Source: Actinoplanes philippinensis (GTDB taxonomy: Bacteria; Actinomycetota; Actinomycetes; Mycobacteriales; Micromonosporaceae). Taken from it: DNA of 64,000 nt. A model generated the notes under the pieces. The model had not been told where the DNA came from, did no database searches, and saw nothing but the letters and a program-made list of their open reading frames with translations. The translations under genes were made by a program, and so were the position numbers. Shown piece by piece: positions 15,696-23,406 of the stretch; the first letter of the stretch is position 1; each line of letters begins with the position of its first letter. The DNA lies in NCBI RefSeq assembly GCF_900113015.1, contig NZ_FONV01000014.1, positions 223,772 through 287,771 of the forward strand, written 5' to 3'.

Positions 15696-16810
15696 GGTAC
15701 CGGCACGGCCTGATCGTCGGCAAGTTCTACCCGCCGCACGCCGGGCACCACGCGCTCATCGACGCGGCCGCACAGGCCTGTGAGCGGGTCACCGTGGTGG
15801 TGGCGCCGTCCTCCCGGGAGAGCATCCCGCTGGCGGACCGGCTGGCCTGGCTGAGAGCCGAGCACGGGCCGCACGTGCGGTTCGCCGGGGTGATCGACGA
15901 CCATCCGGTCGACTACGCCGATCCGGCGGTCTGGGACCTGCACATGGCGGTCTTCCGGGCGGCGGCCGGCACCGACCGGGTGGATGCGGTGTTCTCCTCG
16001 GAGGCGTACGGGACGGAGCTGGCACACCGCTTCCACGCCGAGGCGGTGCTGGTCGACCCGGACCGCGGCCGGGTGCCGGTCTCCGGGACCGCGATCCGCG
16101 CCGACCCGGTGGCGCACTGGGACCGGCTCCGTGCGGGCGCCCGGGCCTGGCTGGCCCGCCGGGTGATCGTGGTGGGCGCCGAGTCGTCCGGCACCACCAC
16201 GATGGCACGCGCGCTGGCCCGGCACTTCCGGCTGCGTGGCGGGGTCTGGGCCGGCACCCGATGGGTTCCGGAGTTCGGCCGGGAGCTGACCGAGCGCAAG
16301 CTCGCCGAGCTGCGCAAGGAGCGGCCGGAGGCGACCGTCTTCGACGTGACCTGGGATCGTGCCGACTTCCGGACGGTGGCCGCCGAGCAGAACGCGGCCG
16401 AGGACGTGGCCGCGGGCGCCGGCTCGCCGGTGGTCTTCGGCGACACCGACGCCTTCGCCACCACGATCTGGGAGGAGCGCTACCTGGGCAGCACCTCGCC
16501 GGAGGTCCGCGCCCTGGTCCGCCCGCCCGATCTCTACCTGCTCACCGACTGCGCGGACGTGCCGTTCCAGGACGACGGGCTGCGCGACGGCGAGCACCTG
16601 CGGCAATGGATGACCGATCGGTTCCGGTCCGGCCTCATGGCCGGCGACACCCCATGGCAGGAGCTGACCGGGGGGTACGGACGACGCCTGCGCGCCGCGA
16701 TCGAGGCGGTCGACGCCGTGCTCGCCCGGGGATGGACCTTCGCCGAGCCGATCAAGCCGGACGCGGCGGCGATGGCCCCTAAGAGCGGGCCGGACCCTGC
16801 CGATCGGTGA
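15692..16810 (+). CDS. nadR: NadR-like NMN adenylyltransferase / nicotinamide riboside kinase
   Basis: 372 residues, two domains. The N-terminal adenylyltransferase has GKFYPPHAGHHALI (a HxGH motif) and VSGTAIR (the ISSTxxR equivalent). The C-terminal riboside kinase domain has its P-loop at 162-170, GAESSGTTT, where T168 stands at the position of the Walker A lysine found in enterobacterial NadR (GxESSGKST). There is no N-terminal repressor helix-turn-helix, so it is enzymatic only. It works with PnuC in NAD salvage. ATG at 15692 overlaps the pnuC stop. Confidence 0.87.
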   Translation: MRYRHGLIVGKFYPPHAGHHALIDAAAQACERVTVVVAPSSRESIPLADRLAWLRAEHGPHVRFAGVIDDHPVDYADPAVWDLHMAVFRAAAGTDRVDAVFSSEAYGTELAHRFHAEAVLVDPDRGRVPVSGTAIRADPVAHWDRLRAGARAWLARRVIVVGAESSGTTTMARALARHFRLRGGVWAGTRWVPEFGRELTERKLAELRKERPEATVFDVTWDRADFRTVAAEQNAAEDVAAGAGSPVVFGDTDAFATTIWEERYLGSTSPEVRALVRPPDLYLLTDCADVPFQDDGLRDGEHLRQWMTDRFRSGLMAGDTPWQELTGGYGRRLRAAIEAVDAVLARGWTFAEPIKPDAAAMAPKSGPDPADR

Positions 16811-16833
16811 GGGACACCGACCCGGGGGGATTG

Positions 16834-17397
16834 ATGCGGCACACCAGGATCGCGCTCGCGCTGGCGGCGGCCTCGCTCACGCTGGGCGGCTGCGCCGCGC
16901 TCGGCGCCGGTGGCGACAAGGCCGGCGAGTCGTCGGCGGCGGCCGGCGGCGGCAAGCAGTGGATCCTGTTCGACCAGGGCAGCCCGACGCCGTCCCCGGC
17001 CGCGACCGTGGGGAAACCGGCCGCCACCCCGCAGGTGTCGCTCTCCGCCGCGTCGCCGGACCCGAGCTGCACCAAGGTGTGGCCGCGGACCGAGCCGGTG
17101 ATGATCCCGGTCGAGGTGACCCCGGGGTCCGGCTCGCTGACCGTCGAGTGGCCGACCCAGTACCGATCGAACTACCGGGTCACCGCGGTGCTCCAGGGCG
17201 TCGTGGTGGGCCGTCAGCCGGAGCCGGTGTGGCAGGCCGTGCCGGCCGGCACCGGATGCACGGTGCGCACCACGATCAGCGGGCTGACCTCGGGTGCGCC
17301 CTACATCGTCTGGCTCGACGCGCCGAACACCGGACGTGAGCGGGATGGCACCCGGCACCTGTACAGCGGGCGGTCGGGCGTCGTCTACCCGCGGTAG
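16834..17397 (+). CDS. Secreted lipoprotein with fibronectin III-like domain
   Basis: 187 residues. The signal peptide ends in lipobox LGGC with the lipid-bearing cysteine at 20. A Ser/Pro-rich linker follows, then a beta-sandwich region (TVEWPTQYRSNYRVTAVLQG, SGLTSGAPYIVWLDAP) that reads as FN3-like. A GTG at 16807 overlaps the nadR stop (GTGA), but ATG at 16834 gives a normal lipoprotein signal and has GGGGGGA upstream. Function unknown; probably on the outer face of the membrane. Confidence 0.75.
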   Translation: MRHTRIALALAAASLTLGGCAALGAGGDKAGESSAAAGGGKQWILFDQGSPTPSPAATVGKPAATPQVSLSAASPDPSCTKVWPRTEPVMIPVEVTPGSGSLTVEWPTQYRSNYRVTAVLQGVVVGRQPEPVWQAVPAGTGCTVRTTISGLTSGAPYIVWLDAPNTGRERDGTRHLYSGRSGVVYPR

Positions 17398-17401
17398 CGG
17401 A

Positions 17402-17857
17402 TCACCACTGGGCGCCGGCGCGCTCCACGGTCAGCACCTCCAGGCGGTCCGGGCCGAGCCGGTACTTCGTCATGGTGGTCAGCGCCGGGCCGTAGACGTG
17501 CACGCTGACCGCGGGCCGGCCGGAGCGGTTCTCGATGCGGTGGATGTGGTGGCTGCCGAACCGGCGGCCGGCGCCCTCGCCCAGCTCGCGGGAGACCACC
17601 CGGGGCGCGCCGCCGCGGGCCGACACGGTGTCCTCGGCGAGGGTGCCGGCGTGCACGTGGAACGCGCCGGCCGAGCCGCCGTGGTCGTGGATCTCGGTGC
17701 CCTGCCCGGGCATCCAGGTGAGCAGCCAGACCTCGTAGTCGTCGGCCACCGCGAGCCGGTGATACCAGCGCTCGACCGGATCGAACCGGGGCGCGACGGC
17801 CCACTCGGCGGCGGCCGCCGAGAAGCGCTGAGCGATGGCAAGGTGATCGAGCGTCAC
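17402..17857 (-). CDS. Cysteine dioxygenase family cupin
   Basis: 151 residues of cupin fold. The iron-binding histidines are visible in EIHDHGGSAGAFHVHAG and SHHIHRIEN, and SVHVYGP matches the cysteine dioxygenase C-terminal strand. The family oxidises cysteine to cysteine sulfinate; bacterial members of this short type may also use 3-mercaptopropionate. GTG at 17857 has AGGAGG about 9 nt upstream. Two inverted repeats just upstream look like operators. The neighbouring lipoprotein gene converges on it with a gap of only 4 bp. Confidence 0.83.
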   Translation of the reverse strand: MTLDHLAIAQRFSAAAAEWAVAPRFDPVERWYHRLAVADDYEVWLLTWMPGQGTEIHDHGGSAGAFHVHAGTLAEDTVSARGGAPRVVSRELGEGAGRRFGSHHIHRIENRSGRPAVSVHVYGPALTTMTKYRLGPDRLEVLTVERAGAQW

Positions 17858-17872
17858 GGTGGCCTGCCTCCT

Positions 17873-17906
17873 CTATAAACCCTATAGACGTGATAGGTCT
17901 TATCAC
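17873..17906 (-). promoter_or_regulatory. Twin operator-like inverted repeats before the cysteine dioxygenase gene
   Basis: CTATA-AACCC-TATAG (17873-17887) and GTGATA-GGTCT-TATCAC (17890-17906) are both perfect palindromes with 5-nt centres, set 18 bp apart. They lie 16-49 bp upstream of the GTG start, where a repressor would block the promoter or leader. An Rrf2-type thiol regulator is one guess. From 17907 to 18202 I see no gene; that stretch must hold the promoter of the neprosin-like gene. Confidence 0.6.
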
Positions 17907-18202
17907 ATGATCGCCCGCCGTGTCCGCGCAACCCCGGATCTCGTGTCGGCGGAAAGAAGCTTGCTCGGCTTTGCCTCTTTCTAGCGAGGGTGCGAAAAAC
18001 TTCGTTCCGCAATCAGGTCGACACACTGAGTGCAATAAATCGGTCGATGTGTCACCAGATCGGCCTAGCCCGATCAGCCGTTCCGCCGAAATACGCTGCT
18101 CAGACGGTCCCTGGCGAATAGTGAACGCTATAGGGTGACCCTCGCGCCCGGAACGGGCCGCCGGAGGCCCCCCTCCGTTGTCCCGACAATGAGGACGGAC
18201 AC

Positions 18203-19300
18203 GTGTTGAAGTCTCGCCGCGGACTGCTCGCCGCCGGCATATCCGCAGTCGTGATCGGCACCATCGGGGTCGTCTCGACTCTCAACGCGGGCGCCGAGGA
18301 GATCCCGGAGAGCCCCGCACCCGCCGCCGCCCCGGTCGAGGCGGAGGAGCAGGCTCCGACCCCGCCGGCCCGCCTTCCGTGGGGCGCGGAGCCCGAGGAC
18401 ATCCAGACCGGGCGGGACGGCGCGAGCAGCGGGTCGCTCAAGGCGTCCGGCCTCGACGCCGCCGCCCCCGACGCGACCGGCGCGGAGGCCGGGGAGTCCT
18501 ACGCGCCCAAGGGTCGTACCTCACGTAACGGTTCGCTCAGGCGAGAGACGACGGATGTCGTGCCGCCGGCGCCCCCGGGGATCAACGCGAAGGCGGCAGC
18601 CAACGCGGAGGTGAACTTCCACTACAACGTCGCCTCGCAGGATGCGGTCACCCAGGGCACCTACGCGAACCTGACGATCCACAAGCCGACTCTGGCCAAG
18701 AACGACTTCCACACGCTGGCCGAGCTGGCCGTGGTGTCCAGCAAGGACAAGATCGACCAGGTCGTCGAGGTCGGCTGGACGGTCGACCGGGTGGTCAACG
18801 GTGACGACGACCCGCACCTGTTCGTCTACTCCTGGGTCGACGGCGTGCCCCAGTGCTACAACGGCTGCGGCTACGAGCAGTACAGCAAGAACATCCGGCC
18901 CGGCGACACCCTCCCGCTGGACACCACGAAGCGGTTCGGCATCGAGTTCCACGACAACGCCTGGTGGATCGCCTACGACTCGGAGTGGGTCGGCTACTTC
19001 CCGCTCAAGCACTGGACCGTCGACTTCTCGAAGACGACCCTGGTCAAGGTCTTCGGTGAGGTGGCGGCGGACAACGGCGAGCCGTGCACCCAGATGGGCA
19101 ACGGCACCACCGGGACGACCGAGAACACCACCGCCGCCCGGATCGGGAGCATCTCGCTGATCGGGACGGCGACGGCCGTGGAACCGACCTTTTACACCGT
19201 GGGCTCCCCCTCGTACAAGCTCACCAGACTGAGCGCCCGGACGTTCCGATACGGCGGCGGACCCGACCTGAAACAGCGCCCGGAGTGCGTACCCTCCTGA
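18203..19300 (+). CDS. Secreted neprosin-like (DUF239) protein
   Basis: 365 residues. It has a signal peptide (about 1-31), a Pro/Glu/Ala-rich pro-region to about 130, and a C-terminal neprosin-type domain (GTYANLTIHKPTLAKNDFHT, VVEVGWTVD, PHLFVYSWVDG). The neprosin fold in plants is a glutamic prolyl endopeptidase; catalytic glutamates cannot be assigned with certainty here. Two cysteines in QCYNGCGYEQY could form a disulfide. GTG at 18203 has GAGGA 8 nt upstream. It is probably a secreted protease or wall-associated protein. Confidence 0.75.
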   Translation: MLKSRRGLLAAGISAVVIGTIGVVSTLNAGAEEIPESPAPAAAPVEAEEQAPTPPARLPWGAEPEDIQTGRDGASSGSLKASGLDAAAPDATGAEAGESYAPKGRTSRNGSLRRETTDVVPPAPPGINAKAAANAEVNFHYNVASQDAVTQGTYANLTIHKPTLAKNDFHTLAELAVVSSKDKIDQVVEVGWTVDRVVNGDDDPHLFVYSWVDGVPQCYNGCGYEQYSKNIRPGDTLPLDTTKRFGIEFHDNAWWIAYDSEWVGYFPLKHWTVDFSKTTLVKVFGEVAADNGEPCTQMGNGTTGTTENTTAARIGSISLIGTATAVEPTFYTVGSPSYKLTRLSARTFRYGGGPDLKQRPECVPS

Positions 19301-19323
19301 TCGCCGATCCTCGCCGGTTCATC

Positions 19324-19355
19324 GATGCCCGGTCCCCGAACGGGGGCCGGGCATC
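19324..19355. terminator. Terminator after the neprosin-like gene
   Basis: A 14-bp stem with one G-U pair, arms GATGCCCGGTCCCC (19324-19337) and GGGGGCCGGGCATC (19342-19355), GAAC loop, 24 bp past the stop codon. Confidence 0.85.
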
Positions 19356-19452
19356 AACGATTTCCGGTTTTGCGGGCCACTCTTGAACCGGTCCACATGC
19401 CACGATGTACATCCGGGTGGCCGGGCCGAACCCGAGGGGAGAGCTGGCGCCG

Positions 19453-19974
19453 ATGAAGCGACGGGTGAACCCCGACGAGCAACTGATGACCGCGCTCTAC
19501 ACCGAACACTATGCCGTCCTGATCAACTTCGTCTCCCGGTATGTGAACGACCGGCACAAGGCGGAGGACCTGGTTCAGGAGACGCTGCTGCGAGCCTGGA
19601 AGCACATCGACCACCTCGACCCGGAACCGGGGCGGACCAGGTCGTACCTGCTCACCATCGCTCGCAACGTGGTGACCAACGCCTGGCGCGCCGAACAGCG
19701 CCGGCCGAAACTGGTCGCCGATGAGAACGCGGTCAACTCGGTGCCGTCGGCAGACAATGTTGATCAGATGGTGGAAGGCTGGCTGGTGGCGGAGGCGCTC
19801 GAACGTCTGTCGCCCGAACACCGGGCGGTCATCCAGCAGATGTACTACGAGGGGCAGAGCGTGGCGGACGCGGCCCGAAGACTTTCGGTGCCGGAGGGCA
19901 CGGTGAAATCGCGCGCGTATTACGCCGTACGCGCGCTGCGTACCGTCTTCGAGGAGATGGGGATGCTGCGATGA
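19453..19974 (+). CDS. ECF sigma factor
   Basis: 173 residues. Region 2 has DRHKAEDLVQETLLRAW and region 4 has LSPEHRAVIQQMYYEGQSVA followed by a helix-turn-helix ending GTVKSRAYYAVRAL. It directs RNA polymerase to a small envelope-stress type regulon. I chose ATG at 19453 with GAGGGGAG upstream; an ATG at 19405 would add 16 unconserved residues. Its stop overlaps the start of the anti-sigma gene by 4 bp, the usual arrangement for a sigma factor and its own inhibitor. Confidence 0.9.
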   Translation: MKRRVNPDEQLMTALYTEHYAVLINFVSRYVNDRHKAEDLVQETLLRAWKHIDHLDPEPGRTRSYLLTIARNVVTNAWRAEQRRPKLVADENAVNSVPSADNVDQMVEGWLVAEALERLSPEHRAVIQQMYYEGQSVADAARRLSVPEGTVKSRAYYAVRALRTVFEEMGMLR

Positions 19975-20693
19975 GCGACCTCGACGACCACCAGACACTG
20001 CACAGGTTGCTGGGCGGCTATCTCCTCGGTGGGCTGGACGAGACGGACACCGAGCTGCTCGATGCCCACCTGGCCGACTGCGCCGAGTGCCGGGCCGAGC
20101 TGGACCGGCTGTCACCCGTACCGGAAATGCTGCAGAAGATGCCCGACGCGCGGCATCTCGGAGGCGGCGCGGCGCTCGCGGTCGGTCCGGCCGCCAGGCC
20201 GAGCTCGCAGAACATCGAGACGCTGCTCAGCCGGATGCGGGCGGAGAAGTTCAAGGAGACCCGGGTCAGCCGGATGCGGTGGCTCACGGTCGCCGCGGTC
20301 ACGCTGGCCGCCGCCGCCGGAGTCACCTACGGGATCTTCACCAACAACACCCCACCGAACAACGGCACCGAGGCGCTGCCGACGGCCAGCGTGCAGCTCA
20401 TCGACGCGCGGTTCCAGCCGGCGCCGGGCAGCGGGCTGACCGGGGAGGCCAAGCTCACCCCGAAGGCGTGGGGTGTCGAGGTGTCCCTGGACGTGACCCG
20501 GATCAGTGGGAACGGGCCGTTCCTGTGCCTGGTCCGCAACCGCAACGGTCAGACCGAGCAGGCCGCGGTCTGGGGCGGCACCCCGAACGGCGAGGCGAAA
20601 CTGACCGGCGCCAGCTCGACGAAGGCGACCGATGTCGAGGCGATCCTGATCACCGACCGGGACGGCAAGGTGCTCGGCACGGCGACGGTCTGA
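19971..20693 (+). CDS. Anti-sigma factor with zinc-binding ZAS domain
   Basis: 240 residues. The N-terminal anti-sigma domain has the zinc motif HLADCAEC (Hx3Cx2C) near residue 32, followed by a cytoplasmic linker, one membrane helix at about 104-122 and an extracytoplasmic domain of ~115 residues. It holds the upstream ECF sigma factor inactive at the membrane until a signal acts on the outer domain. The outer domain (WGVEVSLDVTRISGNGPFLC) resembles the C-terminal domain of RskA-type anti-sigma factors. Confidence 0.88.
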   Translation: MSDLDDHQTLHRLLGGYLLGGLDETDTELLDAHLADCAECRAELDRLSPVPEMLQKMPDARHLGGGAALAVGPAARPSSQNIETLLSRMRAEKFKETRVSRMRWLTVAAVTLAAAAGVTYGIFTNNTPPNNGTEALPTASVQLIDARFQPAPGSGLTGEAKLTPKAWGVEVSLDVTRISGNGPFLCLVRNRNGQTEQAAVWGGTPNGEAKLTGASSTKATDVEAILITDRDGKVLGTATV

Positions 20694-20703
20694 CATCCAT
20701 CCG

Positions 20704-21177
20704 TCAGGCGGTGTGGCGGTAGGGGACGGCCGGCGTCTCCTCGATCAGCGCGTGCCGGGATGCGAGCAGGGCGGCCCGGGCCGCCGAGGCCGAACGGGCC
20801 GCGGCGCTCGGGCGGGTCCGCAGCAGGGTCTCCATCCGGGTGGTGAGCTCGGCCCGGCTGAACGGCTTGGGCAGGAAGTCGTCGGCGCCGGCGTGCAGCG
20901 CGGTCATGATCTGATGGCGGTGCACGTCGGCGCTGATCACCATGATCGGCAGCAGCTCGGTCTCGGCGGAGCCGCGGATCTGGCGGCACAGTTCGATGCC
21001 GGAGCCGCCCGGCATGCGCACGTCGATCAGGGCGGCGTCGATGCCGCCGCCGGCGAGCCGGGCCAGCGCGCCGGCCGAGTCGGCGGCGGTCACCACGTCG
21101 TAGCCGAGCCGGTGCAGCGCGATGGTCAGCAGTTCTCGATGGTCGACCTCGTCGTCGGCGATCAACACGGTGGGCAC
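20704..21177 (-). CDS. Stand-alone response regulator receiver protein
   Basis: 157 residues: a single receiver domain with acidic pocket ADDEVD, phospho-acceptor Asp in AALIDVRMPG near residue 52 and the conserved lysine in LPKPFS, then an Ala/Arg-rich tail. It has no DNA-binding output domain, so it must act through a partner protein. GTG at 21177 has GGAGG 5 nt upstream. No histidine kinase is adjacent. It is convergent with the anti-sigma gene, 10 bp apart. Confidence 0.87.
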   Translation of the reverse strand: MPTVLIADDEVDHRELLTIALHRLGYDVVTAADSAGALARLAGGGIDAALIDVRMPGGSGIELCRQIRGSAETELLPIMVISADVHRHQIMTALHAGADDFLPKPFSRAELTTRMETLLRTRPSAAARSASAARAALLASRHALIEETPAVPYRHTA

Positions 21178-21260
21178 GGGTACCTCCGAGAATGTGGCGG
21201 ACTGCCGTTACTACTGTTCGGCAACCCGGCGGAGGCGCTGAGCGCGAATAGGGTGGAGGC

Positions 21261-22274
21261 ATGCGTGCTGCCGTATTCGCCGAGCCGGGTCCCGCTTCCG
21301 TCCTGCAGATCGTCGACCGTGAGTTGCCGCTGGCCGGTGCGGGGGAGGTGCGTGTCCGGATCGTGCTCTCCGCGGTGAACCCGACCGACACCGGCACCCG
21401 GGCGGGCCGAGGAGTGCCCGACGGGGTGGCGCCACCACGGGTCCCGAACCAGGACGGTGCCGGCGTGGTGGACGCTCTCGGCGTCGGCGTGACCGACCTG
21501 GAGCCCGGCGACCGGGTCTGGGTGTGGGACGCCGGGTACGGCCGGGAGAACGGCACCGCCCAGGAGTATGTGGTGCTGCCCCGCCACCAGGTGGTGCGGA
21601 TGAACGACGACGTCCCGTTCGAGATCGGCGCCGGCCTCGGCATCCCGGCGCTCACCGCGCACCGCTGCCTGACCGTCGCGGCGGACGGCCCGGCCCGGCT
21701 GGCGCCCGGCGCTCTCGACGGCTGGACCGTGCTGGTCGCCGGTGGCGCGGGCGCGGTCGGCAACGCGGCGATCCAGCTGGCCAAGTGGGCCGGCGCCACG
21801 GTGCTCACCACGGTCAGCTCGAAGGAGAAAGCGGAGCTGGCACTGGCCGCCGGCGCCGACACGGTGATCGACTACCGGGAGGAGGACGTGGTCGCCCGGG
21901 TGCGCGACGTCAGCCCAGGGGGCCCGCGCCTGATCGTCGAGGTGAACACCGGCAATCTCGACACCGACCTGGACGTGCTCGCGCCGGGCGGCAACATCGC
22001 GATCTACGTGGGCGGGAAGTTCAGCGTGCCCAGTTTCAAGGCGATGGTGAAAAATGCGAGCCTCGATTTCGTGCTGACCTACACGACCACGCCCGAGGAG
22101 AAGGCGAACGCGGTCGCCGCGGTCGCCGAGGCGGTCAACACCGGCGCCTTCCGGGTCGGCGAGGAGGCCGGGCTGCCGATCCTGCGCTTCCCGCTGGATC
22201 GGGTCGCCGAGGCGCACGAGGCCGTCGAGAACCACGCCGTCGGCAAGGTCGTCATCGAGGTCACACGCCCGTGA
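21261..22274 (+). CDS. NADPH:quinone oxidoreductase (zeta-crystallin-like MDR)
   Basis: 337 residues of the medium-chain dehydrogenase/reductase superfamily. The NADP-binding Rossmann motif is VLVAGGAGAVGNAAIQLAKW and the segment NPTDTGTRAG is typical of the zinc-free quinone reductase branch. It reduces quinones or enones with NADPH. TAGGGT lies 6 nt before ATG 21261 and GGAGG is too close for normal use, so the gene may be leaderless. Its last 14 bp overlap the end of the converging PseG-like gene. Confidence 0.85.
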   Translation: MRAAVFAEPGPASVLQIVDRELPLAGAGEVRVRIVLSAVNPTDTGTRAGRGVPDGVAPPRVPNQDGAGVVDALGVGVTDLEPGDRVWVWDAGYGRENGTAQEYVVLPRHQVVRMNDDVPFEIGAGLGIPALTAHRCLTVAADGPARLAPGALDGWTVLVAGGAGAVGNAAIQLAKWAGATVLTTVSSKEKAELALAAGADTVIDYREEDVVARVRDVSPGGPRLIVEVNTGNLDTDLDVLAPGGNIAIYVGGKFSVPSFKAMVKNASLDFVLTYTTTPEEKANAVAAVAEAVNTGAFRVGEEAGLPILRFPLDRVAEAHEAVENHAVGKVVIEVTRP

Positions 22275-23259
22275 GCAGGGCGTCCGCCACCCGTTCGACA
22301 CCACGGCCGTCGACCGCGGCCCATCCCCGGACGGCGAGCGCGGTCCGGTCGCCCGGCTTCAGCAGCAGACGTCGCAGCGTGGTCACGGCGTCGTCGTCGA
22401 ACGCGCCGAGACGACCGATGCCGGCCGCGTAACCACGGGCCAGCGTTCGCTCGTACCCCTGGATCTGATTGTCGACGACCTGGACCAGCGCGGCGGCCCG
22501 CCCGAGGCAGAGCAGCTCCCACGTCGAGGTGCCGCTGGCGCTGACCACCAGGTCGGCGCCGGCGAGCAGCTCGGGCAGCCGATCGGTCGGGTCGATGATC
22601 TCGAACCGCTGGCCCTCACCCGCCGGGATCGCCAGCAACTCGGCGCGCAGGCTCGCGTCGGCGGCGACGACGGTCGCCTCGAAGGGCGCCGCGGTGTCCG
22701 CGAGCAGCCGCGCTACCTGCGGCGCGGCACGGTAGGCGTCGGTTCCGCCGAAAAAGGCGACAATCTTGGGGGTACGGTCGGACGAGCTCACCGGCGCCGC
22801 AAGAGGCCGGAGCCGCCGCACCGCCGAACGCAACAGCGCATAGTCGAGGCCCGCCAGCCGGACGTCGCCGACGTCGAGCACGGCGTCCAGGTTCTGGTCG
22901 ACGTAGATGTCGGCGTCCTGGCCACGCGGGTCACCGTCCACGATGGCCAGCACCGTCGTCCCCGACGCGCGGACGGCCTTGCTGTGCGCGGGTGGCAGCG
23001 TGTAGGAGTCGATCACCAGCGCGTCCAGCCCGAGCCGCCGGATCGCCGACACGAGCCCCACCTCGTCGTACGGCGCCGGATGCCAGGCGAGGCCGCGCTG
23101 GGCGAGCTGGGACTCGGCCCAGGCCACGCCGCCGAGATCGCTGAGGAAGTGCACGTCCACACCCCGCGACGTCAGCTCCTCGGCCAGCGCCACACACCGA
23201 ACCAGATGCCCCACACCGGTGAGCGCCCCGGCGTCACACCGGATCCCGATCGCGGTCAC
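22261..23259 (-). CDS. pseG: PseG-like UDP-sugar hydrolase (pseudaminic acid pathway)
   Basis: 332 residues. The N-terminal RCDAGALTGVGHLVRCVALA matches the PseG signature (RxD...GxGHxxRC), and VVSASGTSTWELLCLG is the C-terminal UDP-binding element of the GT-B fold. PseG removes UDP from UDP-2,4-diacetamido-2,4,6-trideoxy-beta-L-altrose. GTG at 23259 overlaps the stop of a 19-codon open frame (GTGA). The gene is the last of the minus-strand operon that begins with pseB. Confidence 0.85.
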   Translation of the reverse strand: MTAIGIRCDAGALTGVGHLVRCVALAEELTSRGVDVHFLSDLGGVAWAESQLAQRGLAWHPAPYDEVGLVSAIRRLGLDALVIDSYTLPPAHSKAVRASGTTVLAIVDGDPRGQDADIYVDQNLDAVLDVGDVRLAGLDYALLRSAVRRLRPLAAPVSSSDRTPKIVAFFGGTDAYRAAPQVARLLADTAAPFEATVVAADASLRAELLAIPAGEGQRFEIIDPTDRLPELLAGADLVVSASGTSTWELLCLGRAAALVQVVDNQIQGYERTLARGYAAGIGRLGAFDDDAVTTLRRLLLKPGDRTALAVRGWAAVDGRGVERVADALLTGV

Positions 23260-23315
23260 GCGGCGCCTGCCCGGGCATGCGCTGCCGGTGAGTGCCGCTC
23301 GGTGCGGTCGATCAT
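23256..23315 (-). CDS. Candidate 19-residue small ORF coupled to pseG
   Basis: An open frame beginning MIDRTERHSP whose ATG overlaps the stop of the preceding small ORF (ATGA at 23312-23315) and whose TGA overlaps the GTG of pseG (23256-23259). It starts inside the second copy of an 89-bp duplication. No Shine-Dalgarno sequence is visible. It could be a real peptide, a re-initiation relay, or an accident of the duplication. Confidence 0.35.
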   Translation of the reverse strand: MIDRTERHSPAAHARAGAA

Positions 23316-23406
23316 GCTGTGCCTGCCTCGGCATGCTCTCCCGGCCCTCGCCTGCGGCGTTCGTGAGCGGGTGCCGGTGGCTGCCGCTCGGTGCAGTCGA
23401 TCATGC
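23284..23406. repeat. Imperfect 89-bp tandem duplication
   Basis: The stretch GCCGGTG-N2-TGCCGCTCGGTGC-R-GTCGATCATGC occurs at 23284-23317 and again at 23373-23406, a period of 89 bp, with few mismatches. The second occurrence includes the stop codon of the cytidylyltransferase gene. As a result the ATGA junction is also duplicated. Confidence 0.75.
23312..23404 (-). CDS. Candidate 30-residue small ORF coupled to the cytidylyltransferase gene
   Basis: An open frame beginning MIDCTERQPP. Its ATG overlaps the cytidylyltransferase stop (ATGA at 23401-23404) and its TGA overlaps the start of the next small ORF. Rich in Arg, Pro, Glu and Ala, with no recognisable domain. The first six codons closely match the neighbouring small ORF because both lie in the duplicated segment. 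Confidence 0.35.
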   Translation of the reverse strand: MIDCTERQPPAPAHERRRRGPGEHAEAGTA

